Shown: positions 15,303-24,554, counted from the first letter of the stretch. The stretch: DNA of 25,064 nucleotides from JAICIG01 sp035532215 (GCA_035532215.1 DATKRK010000105.1:1-25064), one strand, 5' to 3'. The notes: generated from the letters alone by a model not told the origin. Made by a program: numbers and translations.

Positions 15303-15459
15303 CTAGTGTTCTGTCAGCCACGATTTGATGAATGCTAGCGGCCAGGGTGGCTGGCGGCAGAGCCTAGGCGATGCCCCAGCGAACTGGGCCTTCGCCTAGG
15401 CTCAGGCCCAGCCACCCATCACTTGAACATACATCAATCAGCGGCTGACAGAGCACTAG
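15303..15459. mobile_element. MITE-like palindromic element, copy 1 (CTAG-ended)
   Basis: 157 bp bounded by CTAG at 15303-15306 and 15456-15459. The termini are inverted repeats: ctagtgttctgtcagcc on the left and ggctgacagagcactag on the right, 16 of 17 bases complementary. The centre (15347-15415) is a long hairpin with an exact 12-bp stem, gagcctaggcga / tcgcctaggctc, and a ccag-cgaa-ctgg tip. Its core is shared with 9045-9112 in the opposite orientation. It lies between the RRM gene and its probable terminator. No coding capacity. CTAG ends suit IS630-type targeting (TA duplicated within CTAG), by inference. Confidence 0.78.
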
Positions 15460-15487
15460 CCCGTTAACCGCAACGACGCTTACGAGA

Positions 15488-15516
15488 AGGGCGGCCTTGA
15501 CCAGGCCGCCCTTTTT
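15488..15516 (+). terminator. Intrinsic terminator downstream of the RRM gene
   Basis: A perfect 10-bp GC-rich stem, agggcggcct / aggccgccct, with loop tgacc is followed by TTTT. It lies about 210 nt after the RRM stop codon and 48 nt before the next ATG. It probably ends the RRM transcript, the gap having been enlarged by the MITE insertion. Confidence 0.88.
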
Positions 15517-15563
15517 CCGTTTCAACGCCCCACGTCGACCGAGTTCGAGGCAGGTTTTTCGTC

Positions 15564-17174
15564 ATGCCGCTTCGCCTTTCCAACATTCGCATGAGCATCG
15601 ACGAGCCGGAGCAGGCTCTGCCCGCCCGGCTGGCGCAGGCGATGGGCGTGCGGGCTGAGGAGATCTCGCGTTGGCGAATCTTGCGCAAGAGCCTCGATAC
15701 GCGCGATAAGTCCGATTTGCGCTTCGTTTACACGGCCGAAGTCGTGGCGCCCGAGCTTGAGACGTCGCTGCTAGCTCGGACGGCCGAACTCCAAGGCCCC
15801 GTCCAGATCGAGCCCTACCAGGAACCGGCCTTCGAACTGCCGCCGCCGGGACAACAGCCGCTCGGCCAGCGGCCGGTCGTCGTCGGCTCGGGACCGGCAG
15901 GGCTGCTGGCCGCGTATTTTCTGGCCGAACAGGGCTATCGGCCGCTGGTCTTGGAACGCGGCCGGGCGGTGCGCCAGCGCATTCGCGACGTCCACGCCTT
16001 CGATGCCGGCGGGCCGCACGATCCGGAGAGCAATTATCTGTTCGGCGAGGGCGGCGCCGGCACGTTCAGCGACGGCAAGCTGACTTGCCGCAGTTCGGGG
16101 CCCGACGTGCGGCGCGTGCTCGAACTGTTAGCCGAGTGCAAAGGCAAGCCGTCGATCCTTTACGACTATCGGCCCCACCTGGGCAGCAACCGCTTGCCGG
16201 CCGTAGTCAAAGCGCTGCGGCAGAAAATCGAAGGTTTTGGGGGCGAGCTTCGCTTCTCCTGCCGCGTGGAAGACATCGACCTGGCCGACGGCCGGGTGCG
16301 CGGGCTGGCGACTTCGTCGGGCTATCTGGCCGCCGAGCTCGTGGTACTGGCCATCGGCCACAGCGCCCGCGACACTTACGAAATGCTGTTCGCCCGCGGC
16401 GTGCCGATGACGCCCAAGGCGTTTCAAATCGGCGTCCGCATCGAACAGCCGCAAGAACAAGTGAATCGCGCCCAGTACGGCCCGGCGCACGTCGAAGACA
16501 AATTGGGCGCCGCCGATTACAGTCTCGTGGCTCGCGGCCGGATCAACCTGTTCAGCTTTTGCATGTGCGCGGGCGGGCAGGTGATCCCCAGCGTCTCGGA
16601 ACCCGGGCACTTTTCGACCAACGGCATGAGTCTCTCGCGCCGCGCGTCGCCGTTTGCCAACAGCGGCCTGATGGTGACGCTCGAACCGCACGAATTCGGC
16701 TCGCCGCACGTGTTGGCTGGCATGTTCTTGCAACGGAAGTACGAATCGCGCGCTTACGAGGTCGGCGGCGAGCGGTACGTCTGCCCGATCCAAGCCGCCC
16801 GCGATTTCCTCGCTCGGCGGCGGACCTCGGGCAAGCTCGAAAGCAGCTACACGCGCGAGTTGGCCAGTGTCGAACTGGACGAATTCGTTCCGCCGCAAGT
16901 CGTCGCGGCGCTGCGGCATGGGCTGCCGATGCTCGACAAGCGCTGGCGAGGGCTGTTTCTGGCCAATGCCACGCTGGTCGGCCCCGAGGCCCGCGGCAGT
17001 TCGCCCGTGCGTTTTCCGCGAGCTCCCCAGACCCTCGAAAGCACCGGCGCCAACGGGTTATACCCGATCGGCGAAGGGGCGGGCTACGCCGGCGGCATCG
17101 TCAGTGCGGGGCTCGACGGCCTGCGCGCCGCGAAGGCCATTATCGCCCGCTACGCGCCGCTAGAACCGCGTTGA
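15564..17174 (+). CDS. NAD(P)/FAD-dependent oxidoreductase, COG2509-like
   Basis: 536 residues from the ATG at 15564. An N-terminal region of about 95 residues (MPLRLSNIRMSIDEP...) precedes the FAD Rossmann motif VVVGSGPAGLLAAYFLAEQG (105-124), ending in an acidic strand LVLERG. The stretch LFGEGGAGTFSDGKLTCRSS (159-178) is characteristic of this uncharacterised flavoprotein group, and LYPIGEGAGYAGGIVSAGLD near the C-terminus is the second FAD contact. The N-terminal segment also fits, in which a basic RILRKSLDTR.K motif is usual. No membrane segment is seen. Its electron donor and substrate are unknown. It stands alone after the RRM terminator; the next gene on the strand is 164 nt away. Confidence 0.92.
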   Translation: MPLRLSNIRMSIDEPEQALPARLAQAMGVRAEEISRWRILRKSLDTRDKSDLRFVYTAEVVAPELETSLLARTAELQGPVQIEPYQEPAFELPPPGQQPLGQRPVVVGSGPAGLLAAYFLAEQGYRPLVLERGRAVRQRIRDVHAFDAGGPHDPESNYLFGEGGAGTFSDGKLTCRSSGPDVRRVLELLAECKGKPSILYDYRPHLGSNRLPAVVKALRQKIEGFGGELRFSCRVEDIDLADGRVRGLATSSGYLAAELVVLAIGHSARDTYEMLFARGVPMTPKAFQIGVRIEQPQEQVNRAQYGPAHVEDKLGAADYSLVARGRINLFSFCMCAGGQVIPSVSEPGHFSTNGMSLSRRASPFANSGLMVTLEPHEFGSPHVLAGMFLQRKYESRAYEVGGERYVCPIQAARDFLARRRTSGKLESSYTRELASVELDEFVPPQVVAALRHGLPMLDKRWRGLFLANATLVGPEARGSSPVRFPRAPQTLESTGANGLYPIGEGAGYAGGIVSAGLDGLRAAKAIIARYAPLEPR

Positions 17175-17338
17175 CGGCGAGTTCCTGATTCCAGTTGCGT
17201 ATTGTGGGCAAGCTTTGCCGAACAGCGGGGGATTTGCCATCCGGCCACCACGCCATTGAAGTATGACTCGACCGCGGCACGATGCCATAGCAGGCGAAGG
17301 GGCCGTGTCTTCCTGAGTTTTGCAAAGGATTTGATCGC

Positions 17339-17671
17339 ATGGGTTTCTTCGACGTACTGGCAGGATTTTGGGGCGGCCCCTCAGTGCAAGACTTGGCCCG
17401 GCAAATTGCGCAGCGCAGCTACGCCGCGGTCCGCGAAAGCGTGGAAGGGCGAACCTGGTCGATGAGCCGGGGCGAAGCCCGCGGCTACGTCACGGCGAAG
17501 GCGGCGCCGATCGTCCGTTCGGAACTGGCCATTTTAGCCATCCGTGTCCCCCGACTGAGCGAGGGCACGCAATCGCTCGTCTACGCCCACGCCAGCGAGC
17601 GACTGGTGCAATCGGTGCTGGCCGACCTTGGGCGGCAGAAATCGCGGCAAACTTTGCGCCAGGCGGCGTGA
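17339..17671 (+). CDS. Hypothetical protein
   Basis: 110 residues with an ATG at 17339 and AAAGGA nine bases upstream. It starts with a short aromatic stretch (MGFFDVLAGFWGG) and is otherwise predicted to be helical and mixed charge, with RGYVTAKAAPIVRSELAILA in the middle. I do not recognise a family, signal peptide or membrane segment. Codon use matches its neighbours and the ORF is co-directional with them. It lies between the flavoprotein and a repeat-rich spacer before pfp. Confidence 0.55.
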   Translation: MGFFDVLAGFWGGPSVQDLARQIAQRSYAAVRESVEGRTWSMSRGEARGYVTAKAAPIVRSELAILAIRVPRLSEGTQSLVYAHASERLVQSVLADLGRQKSRQTLRQAA

Positions 17672-17693
17672 GGGTGCCCCAATAGCAGTTGTT

Positions 17694-17863
17694 CGGCGAG
17701 CCGGAGGCGTGAGCCTCCGGGTGTGTCGCTTAGGGCGGCAAGCGTCCGCCACAAGCGACAAGATTCAAGCCAGTCGAAAACCGTCGCGGTAATCGCCGGT
17801 TTGTAGTCTCGTCGGACAATCGGCGCCCGGAGAGACCCGGAGGCTCACGCCTTCGGCTCGCCG
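17694..17863. repeat. Compound inverted-repeat element upstream of pfp
   Basis: The 28-bp arms at 17694-17721 and 17836-17863 are reverse complements with one mismatch. Each arm contains a hairpin, ccggaggc-gtga-gcctccgg on the left. Between them is a second nested structure (tgtcgctt ... aagcgaca around ggcgg / ccgcc, 17724-17759). A related single hairpin follows pfp at 19303-19322. The 170-bp layout resembles a non-autonomous palindromic element. It fills most of the 297-nt spacer before pfp. Confidence 0.75.
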
Positions 17864-17968
17864 GATCTCCCCTCCTAGCGAGTCTCCTTCCCAGCCGCTA
17901 CAATCCGCTGTTTTGCGGGTAAATTCCATCGCCCGCAGGGTCAGTACTGCCGGATTCGAAGACAGAAC

Positions 17969-19282
17969 ATGAGCCAATCAACTCGGCGCCCGCGAAACAT
18001 GGTCGTGGCGCAAAGCGGCGGGCCCAGCCCGGTGATCAATAACAGCCTGCGGGGAATCCTCGAGACGGCCCGCGAGCTGTCGGAAATCGGCACGGTTTAC
18101 GGCGGCTACCACGGCATCGAAGGGGTGCTGAAAGAAGAGCTTCTCGACCTGTCGGCCCAGGCGGCCGAGGAAGTCTCGCTGCTGCGGTGTACGCCGGCGG
18201 CCGGCTCGATCGGCGCCTGCCGCTATAAGCTCAAGAGCAATCAGCAAGAAGACTTCGAGCGGGTGATCGAGGTCTTGAAAGCCCACGAGATCGGCTATTT
18301 TCTGTACATCGGCGGCAACGACTCGATGGACACCGCCCACAAGATCGCCGCGCTGGCCCACGACCACGGGCTCGATCTGGTGGCCGTCGGCGTGCCCAAG
18401 ACGATCGACAACGACGTGGGCGACAGCGAGTTCAAGCTGATCGACCACACGCCCGGCTTCGGCTCGGTGGCCAAGTACTGGATGCACATGGTCCAGAACG
18501 CCAACGAAGAAAATGCCGGCAGCTCGCCGGCCGACCCCGTGTTGGTGATGCAGGCCATGGGCCGCAAGATCGGCTTCATTCCGGCCGCGGCCCGGCTGGC
18601 CGACCCGGAACGCGAGATGCCGCTGCAAATTTACCTGGCCGAAAGCCCCTGCTCGCTCGAGCAACTGGCCGACCAGGTGAACGACGAGCTTCGCAAGACG
18701 GGCCGCTGTCTGGTGGTGCTCAGCGAAGGGTTCGACATCGGCAGCCTGGGCGAAGTGAAAGACGCCTTCGGCCACGTCTCGTTCAGCGCCAGCCAGTTGA
18801 CCGTGGCCCAGATCGTCGTCAATTATTTGAACAAGGCCGGTTTGGCGGCCAAGGGCGCCGCCCGCGGCAACGTCTCGGGCACCGATCAGCGGCACGCGAT
18901 GGCCTACGCCTCGACGGTCGACCTGGAAGAAGCGTATCGCAGCGGGCAGATGGCCGCCCTATTGGCCGCCCGCGGCGACAGCGGCTACATGTCGACCATC
19001 CTGCGGCAGCCGGGTTCGATCTACGGCGTCACCTACGACAAAGTCTCGTTGACCGAAGTCGCCAACAGCGAGCGGGCGTTCCCGGCCAAGTGGATCGCGC
19101 CCAGCGGTTGCGACGTGACCGACGACTTCGTGCGTTACGCCAAGCCGTTGGTCGGCGAAGACATGGTCAGCCTGCCGCTGGTCGACGGCCGGCAGCGGCT
19201 GACGCGGTTCAAGCCGATCTTCGCTTCGCAGAAGCTGCCGAAGTACGTGCCGCAAGCCGACCGGGCGAAGGCGAAAGCTTAA
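17969..19282 (+). CDS. pfp: Diphosphate--fructose-6-phosphate 1-phosphotransferase (PPi-dependent 6-phosphofructokinase)
   Basis: 437 residues. The phosphofructokinase fold is shown by AQSGGPSPVINNSLRGILE (14-32), YIGGNDSMDT (113-122) and VGVPKTIDNDVGDSEF (140-155). In ATP-dependent enzymes the second motif is GGDGS and the third GxPGTIDND; here the glycines are replaced by Asp (D118) and Lys (K145), the pair known to set pyrophosphate as phosphoryl donor. The enzyme should therefore interconvert fructose-6-phosphate and fructose-1,6-bisphosphate reversibly with PPi, serving glycolysis and gluconeogenesis. It opens a co-directional series with HAD, gnd, SDR and zwf genes, but with spacers of about 85-300 nt, so a single operon is uncertain. 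GGAGGC-type hairpin repeats lie on both sides. Confidence 0.94.
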   Translation: MSQSTRRPRNMVVAQSGGPSPVINNSLRGILETARELSEIGTVYGGYHGIEGVLKEELLDLSAQAAEEVSLLRCTPAAGSIGACRYKLKSNQQEDFERVIEVLKAHEIGYFLYIGGNDSMDTAHKIAALAHDHGLDLVAVGVPKTIDNDVGDSEFKLIDHTPGFGSVAKYWMHMVQNANEENAGSSPADPVLVMQAMGRKIGFIPAAARLADPEREMPLQIYLAESPCSLEQLADQVNDELRKTGRCLVVLSEGFDIGSLGEVKDAFGHVSFSASQLTVAQIVVNYLNKAGLAAKGAARGNVSGTDQRHAMAYASTVDLEEAYRSGQMAALLAARGDSGYMSTILRQPGSIYGVTYDKVSLTEVANSERAFPAKWIAPSGCDVTDDFVRYAKPLVGEDMVSLPLVDGRQRLTRFKPIFASQKLPKYVPQADRAKAKA

Positions 19283-19302
19283 AGATTAGTGAGACAGGCG
19301 AG

Positions 19303-19322
19303 CGGGAGGCGTTAGCCTCCCG
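19303..19322. repeat. GGAGGC-type hairpin just after pfp
   Basis: cgggaggc-gtta-gcctcccg is a perfect 8-bp stem 20 nt after the pfp stop. With its flank ggcgag it parallels the arm at 17695-17720. It could act as an mRNA 3' end or RNA-stabilising structure; no T-run follows, so a simple intrinsic terminator is unlikely. Confidence 0.6.
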
Positions 19323-19390
19323 GTGGCGCAAGGTCGGAAGTCGGAAAGCAAACAGAAAGCTGTCGGAGCGAGAGAGCAGTTGAAAAACTC

Positions 19391-19546
19391 CCCTCTCCCT
19401 TTGGGAGAGGGTTAGGGTGAGGGCTGCCTGGAGCCAAGTTAGTTTACGAGGCGGATTGAGCTAGACGGCCTTGGCGGCGCTCCCTCACCCCGGCCCTCTC
19501 CCAGAGGGAGAGGGCGCTATAGGTTCCCTCTCCCTTTGGGAGAGGG
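19391..19546. repeat. Three CCCTCTCCC/GGGAGAGGG hairpins
   Basis: Three copies of ccctctccc-nnn-gggagaggg occur at 19391-19411, 19494-19514 and 19526-19546, with loops ttt, aga and ttt. The first is followed by ttagggtgaggg, and the second is preceded by the complementary ccctcaccccgg, so copies 1 and 2 form a larger inverted repeat. When read through, it yields the spurious peptide PHPGPLPEGEG. The third copy ends 32 nt before the HAD start codon. Confidence 0.85.
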
Positions 19547-19578
19547 AGTTTACCGTTCAAATTTCAGAAGGAAGTTTC

Positions 19579-20445
19579 GTGAGTTTCGAGTTCAAGCCTC
19601 AGCACAAGTTCCTGGTCGGCATCGATTCGGACGGCTGCGCGTTCGATACGATGGAGGTGAAGCACAAAGAGTGCTTCATCCCGAACACGATCAACAGTTA
19701 CGATCTGCAAGGCATCAGCAAGTACGCCCGCGAGGCGGCCGAGTTCGTCAACCTGTATTCCAAGAGCCGCGGCATCAACCGCTTTCCGGCCTTGATCGAA
19801 ACGCTCGAATGGCTGGCCAAGCGGCCCGAAGTGAAGGCCCGCGGCGTCGAAATCAAGATCCCGGCCGGGCTGGTGCAGTGGATCAAGACCGAAACCAAGC
19901 TCGCCAACCCAGCCCTTTCAGTCGCCGTCGAGAAGACCGGCGATCCTGACCTGACGCAGGCGCTGGCCTGGTCGAAGGCCGTGAACGAAACGGTCGAACG
20001 CTTCGTCCGCAACGTGCCGCCGTTCCCCTTTGTTCGCGAGTCGCTGGAAAAGCTCACGGGCATGGCCGACATGCTCGTGATTTCGGCCACGCCCAACGAA
20101 GCCCTCAAGCGTGAGTGGGAAGAGCACGACATCGCCAAACACGTGGCGGCCATCTGCGGGCAGGAGATCGGCACGAAAAAAGAGACGCTGGCCGCGGCCA
20201 AGCAGTACGCCGCCGGCAACGCCTTGATGATCGGCGACGCGCCGGGCGATTACCAGGCGGCCAAGGCTAACCACACGCTTTTCTTCCCGATCAACCCCGG
20301 CGCCGAAGACGCCAGTTGGCGCCGCTTTTTCGAGGAAGGGATCGACCGCTTCCTTTCCGGCACGTTCGCCGGCGCCTATCAACAACAACTGTTGGACGAA
20401 TTCGACTCGTACCTGCCCGCACACCCGCCCTGGGAAAACAAGTAG
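19579..20445 (+). CDS. HAD-superfamily hydrolase
   Basis: 288 residues from the GTG at 19579, chosen because AAGGAAG sits four bases upstream and because the frame further upstream runs through a dispersed repeat. HAD motifs: I, FLVGIDSDGCAFDTME (11-26) with D16 and D18; II, LVISATP (166-172) with S169; III, a lysine at K200/K201 (GTKKETL); IV, MIGDAPGDYQAAK (217-229) with D220 and D224. The cap is a helical insert of about 140 residues between motifs I and II. D-x-D suggests a phosphatase rather than an ATPase. The substrate is unknown; its place between pfp and gnd suggests a sugar phosphate or damaged metabolite, by inference only. Confidence 0.88.
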   Translation: MSFEFKPQHKFLVGIDSDGCAFDTMEVKHKECFIPNTINSYDLQGISKYAREAAEFVNLYSKSRGINRFPALIETLEWLAKRPEVKARGVEIKIPAGLVQWIKTETKLANPALSVAVEKTGDPDLTQALAWSKAVNETVERFVRNVPPFPFVRESLEKLTGMADMLVISATPNEALKREWEEHDIAKHVAAICGQEIGTKKETLAAAKQYAAGNALMIGDAPGDYQAAKANHTLFFPINPGAEDASWRRFFEEGIDRFLSGTFAGAYQQQLLDEFDSYLPAHPPWENK

Positions 20446-20530
20446 TCCAAAGTCGGAAAGTCCAAAGTCCAAAGTTGGACCGAAAAAATGACCTTGGACC
20501 TTGGACTAATAGACATTGGACGAACTGCCC
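20446..20530. repeat. TCCAAAGTC direct and inverted repeats
   Basis: The spacer between the HAD and gnd genes holds agtccaaagtc, then agtccaaagtccaaagt, and then, inverted, ccttggaccttggact. It is a simple family of short repeats with a possible imperfect stem. No promoter is visible. Confidence 0.6.
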
Positions 20531-21970
20531 ATGCCAGCACAATGCGATATCGGACTTGTCGGCCTCGCCGTGATGGGCGAGAATTTGGCGCTGAACATCG
20601 AGAGCCGCGGCTATTCGATCGCGGTCTTCAACCGCACGACGAGCGTCGTCGACCATTTGATCGAAGGCCGTGCAGCCGGCAAGAAGTTCGTCGGTTGCCA
20701 TAGCCTCGAAGAACTCGTCGGGGCCTTGGCCAAGCCGCGCAAAGTGATGCTGATGGTCAAGGCCGGCCCGGCCGTCGACGATCTGATCGAGCACCTGCTG
20801 CCGCTGATGTCGCCTGGCGACGTGATCATCGACGGCGGCAACACGCACTATGCGGACACCGAACGCCGCACCAAATACGTCGAGTCGAAAGGCCTGCTCT
20901 ATATCGGCACGGGCGTGTCGGGCGGCGAAGAGGGCGCCTTGCTCGGCCCGAGCCTGATGCCTGGCGGCAGCCCGGCGGCGTGGCCGCTCGTGAAGCCGAT
21001 CTTCCAGGCAATTTCCGCCAAGGTCGGTCCCAACAACGACATCCTGTGCTGCGAGTGGGTCGGCCCGCGCGGCGCCGGGCACTACGTGAAGATGGTCCAC
21101 AACGGCATCGAGTACGGCGACATGCAGTTGATCTGCGAGGCCTACTGGATGCTCAAGCAGGCGCTGGGCCTGTCGAACGCCGAACTGTACGACGTGTTCG
21201 CCAAGTGGAACGAAGGCGAGCTAGACAGCTACCTGATCGAGATCACTCGCGACATTTTCAGCGTCAAAGACGCCGACGCCGGCGCCGAGTTGGTCGACGT
21301 AATTCTCGACAAGGCTGGGGCGAAAGGCACCGGCAAGTGGATGAGCCAATTGGCGCTCGATCTGGGCGTACCGAGCACGCTAGTAACCGAAGCAGTCTAC
21401 GCTCGCAGCCTGTCGGCCCTGAAAGACGCCCGCGTGCGAGCCAGCAAAGTGCTGAGCGGCCCGAGCGCGAAGTATCAAGGCGACAAGGCGGCGTTCGTCG
21501 AGCAGGTGCGGCAGGCGCTGTACGCATCGAAGATCGGCAGCTACGCCCAGGGCTTCGTGCAGATGCAGGCCGCGGCGAAAGAGCACGATTGGCCGCTCGA
21601 TTACGGCAACATCGCGTTGCTCTGGCGCGGCGGCTGCATCATTCGCGCGCGGTTCCTGGAGCGCATCAAGGAAGCCTTCGACGCCGACAAGCAGCTCGAA
21701 AACCTGCTCCTGGCGCCCTATTTCACCAAGGCGGTCGAACAGGCACAATCCGCTTGGCGGCACGTCGTCTCGACGGCCATTACGCTTGGCATTCCCGTGC
21801 CGGCGTTTACGACCGCGCTGACCTATTACGACGGGTATCGTTCGGCGCGGTTGCCTGCCAACTTGCTGCAAGCCCAGCGCGATTATTTCGGCGCCCACAC
21901 GTTCGAGCGGACCGACAAGCCCGGCACGTTCCACGCCGATTGGCTGCACTTGCGGCGTGCGCCGAAGTAA
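20531..21970 (+). CDS. gnd: 6-phosphogluconate dehydrogenase, decarboxylating
   Basis: 479 residues, the usual long-form length. The NADP site is at DIGLVGLAVMGENLALNIES (6-25) and FNRTTSVVD (33-41), whose Asn-Arg-Thr favours NADP+. Catalytic and substrate motifs: IIDGGNTHYADTERR (99-113), GTGVSGGEEGALLGPSLMPG (126-145), and GAGHYVKMVHNGIEYGDMQL (181-200) containing the catalytic K187 and E194. The C-terminal substrate tail is present. It converts 6-phosphogluconate to ribulose-5-phosphate and CO2, giving NADPH, in the oxidative pentose phosphate pathway. zwf lies two genes downstream. The ATG at 20531 is preferred over the in-frame TTG at 20516. Confidence 0.97.
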   Translation: MPAQCDIGLVGLAVMGENLALNIESRGYSIAVFNRTTSVVDHLIEGRAAGKKFVGCHSLEELVGALAKPRKVMLMVKAGPAVDDLIEHLLPLMSPGDVIIDGGNTHYADTERRTKYVESKGLLYIGTGVSGGEEGALLGPSLMPGGSPAAWPLVKPIFQAISAKVGPNNDILCCEWVGPRGAGHYVKMVHNGIEYGDMQLICEAYWMLKQALGLSNAELYDVFAKWNEGELDSYLIEITRDIFSVKDADAGAELVDVILDKAGAKGTGKWMSQLALDLGVPSTLVTEAVYARSLSALKDARVRASKVLSGPSAKYQGDKAAFVEQVRQALYASKIGSYAQGFVQMQAAAKEHDWPLDYGNIALLWRGGCIIRARFLERIKEAFDADKQLENLLLAPYFTKAVEQAQSAWRHVVSTAITLGIPVPAFTTALTYYDGYRSARLPANLLQAQRDYFGAHTFERTDKPGTFHADWLHLRRAPK

Positions 21971-21995
21971 CGATTCTTAAAAGGGGATGTGCAAT

Positions 21996-22062
21996 CGTAG
22001 GTCAGGCTTTCCAGCCTGACTGTCAGGCTGGAAAGCCTGACCTACGAAAGCCTGACCTACGG
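21996..22062. repeat. BIME-like palindrome of GTAG-headed hairpins
   Basis: A 51-bp palindrome (21996-22046): 25-bp arms, exact reverse complements, around one central T. Each arm is cgtag followed by gtcaggct-ttcc-agcctgac, i.e. a GTAG tetranucleotide plus a hairpin, the layout of REP sequences mobilised by REP-associated tyrosine transposases. A partial third unit, aaagcctgacctacgg, follows at 22047-22062. It lies in the gnd-SDR spacer, 30 nt before the SDR start codon. Confidence 0.88.
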
Positions 22063-22078
22063 TTGGTTTGCCAGCACC

Positions 22079-22086
22079 GAGGAGGT
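22079..22086 (+). promoter_or_regulatory. Strong Shine-Dalgarno site of the SDR gene
   Basis: GAGGAGGT lies five bases before the ATG at 22092. It is the strongest ribosome binding site seen in the window, where most genes have weak or no recognisable sites, and it fixes the start. It follows the REP array by 16 nt. Confidence 0.85.
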
Positions 22087-22091
22087 AAGTA

Positions 22092-22877
22092 ATGTCCGCG
22101 GAATTCCTCGAAAACCTGTTCGGCCTTGGCGGGCAGACCGCAGTGGTGATTGGCGGCACGGGAGTGCTGGGCGGAGCGCTGGCCGAAGGCCTGGCGCAGG
22201 CGGGCGCCTACGTGGTGGTGGCCGGCCGCGGAAAAGAACGCGGCGAGCAGCGAGTGGAAGCGATTCACGCCTTAGGCGGCGCCGCGGCTTATCTGCCGGT
22301 CGACGTCGCCAGCCGGGAGTCGATCGAAACACTGCTGGCCGAGACGCTCGACCGCCGGGGCCGCGTCGACATGCTCGTCAACGGCGCCGGCGTCAACTCG
22401 GCCAGCCCGTACTTCGAAGTCCGCGACGAAGATTGGGATTGGGTGATCGACTCGAACCTCAAGGCGGTCCATTGGGGCTGCCAAATCTTCGGCAAGCAAA
22501 TGGCCGAGTCGCCCGAGGGCGGCTCGATCCTCAATATCGCCAGCGTCACCGCCGACAAGCCGCTGTCGCGAGTGTTTGCATACTCGGCCTCGAAAGCGGC
22601 GGTCGCCAATCTGACGCAAAACGTGGCCCGCGAACTGGCGCCGCGCAACGTGCGCGTGAACGCCTTGTGCCCCGGCTTTTTTCCCGCCGAGCAGAACCGC
22701 AAGATTCTGGATGCCGAGCGGACCGCCAACATCATGCGTCAGACGCCAATGGCCCGCTTCGGCGAACCGCCCGAACTGGTCGGCGCCGCGCTGCTCCTCT
22801 TATCGCGCAGGGCCGGCAGCTTTATTACCGGCGCCAGCTATTACGTCGACGGCGGGTTTACCGCGATGAGGCTCTGA
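22092..22877 (+). CDS. SDR family NAD(P)-dependent oxidoreductase
   Basis: 261 residues. Classical short-chain dehydrogenase: GGTGVLGGALAEGL (21-34) coenzyme loop, NGAGV (97-101), and the catalytic tetrad N122 (DSNLKAVHWG), S151 (ILNIASVTA), Y164 and K168 (FAYSASKAA). It ends with GASYYVDGGFTAMRL. The segment FEVRDEDWDWVIDSNLKAVH resembles SDRs acting on sugar acids (gluconate 5-dehydrogenase or mannonate/fructuronate oxidoreductase types), which would suit its place between gnd and zwf, but the substrate is not established by sequence reading. It begins with a strong ribosome binding site directly after a REP palindrome. Confidence 0.93.
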   Translation: MSAEFLENLFGLGGQTAVVIGGTGVLGGALAEGLAQAGAYVVVAGRGKERGEQRVEAIHALGGAAAYLPVDVASRESIETLLAETLDRRGRVDMLVNGAGVNSASPYFEVRDEDWDWVIDSNLKAVHWGCQIFGKQMAESPEGGSILNIASVTADKPLSRVFAYSASKAAVANLTQNVARELAPRNVRVNALCPGFFPAEQNRKILDAERTANIMRQTPMARFGEPPELVGAALLLLSRRAGSFITGASYYVDGGFTAMRL

Positions 22878-22882
22878 GGTTC

Positions 22883-23035
22883 GCCACCGAGGGCACGGAG
22901 AACACGGAGTTTTTTGGGCCACGGATTTGCACGGATTAATCACGGATGAAGAAATCTGAAGAATAAAAGACTATCCGTGTTTGATCCGTGCAAATCCGTG
23001 GCTTGACAGCTCTTGTTCTCCGTGCCCTCTGTGGC
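22883..23035. repeat. Nested inverted repeats between the SDR gene and zwf
   Basis: Outer arms of 20 bp at 22883-22902 and 23016-23035 (gccaccgagggcacggagaa, one mismatch) enclose an exact 18-bp inverted repeat at 22919-22936 and 22984-23001 (ccacggatttgcacggat). The innermost part is AT-rich. A further partial unit, ttctccatgtctccgtgg, follows near 23048-23065. The block fills most of the 220-nt spacer and leaves only about 60 nt before zwf. Confidence 0.8.
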
Positions 23036-23097
23036 TTAATAGGTCTTGTTCTCCATGTCTCCGTGGTGAGCCCCTTCTTCATTTCCTTCATATCGCC

Positions 23098-24543
<1,446 letters not shown>

Positions 24544-24554
24544 CCGCGTGACCG

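Noticed and set aside
19471..19578. N-terminal extension of the HAD protein starting at 19471
   Set aside because: It is translated from the CCCTCTCCC repeat; a GTG with AAGGAAG upstream begins the family-like sequence.
22981..23097. Upstream extension of the zwf frame
   Set aside because: It runs through the dispersed inverted repeat; homology begins at MPYTIVIFGA.
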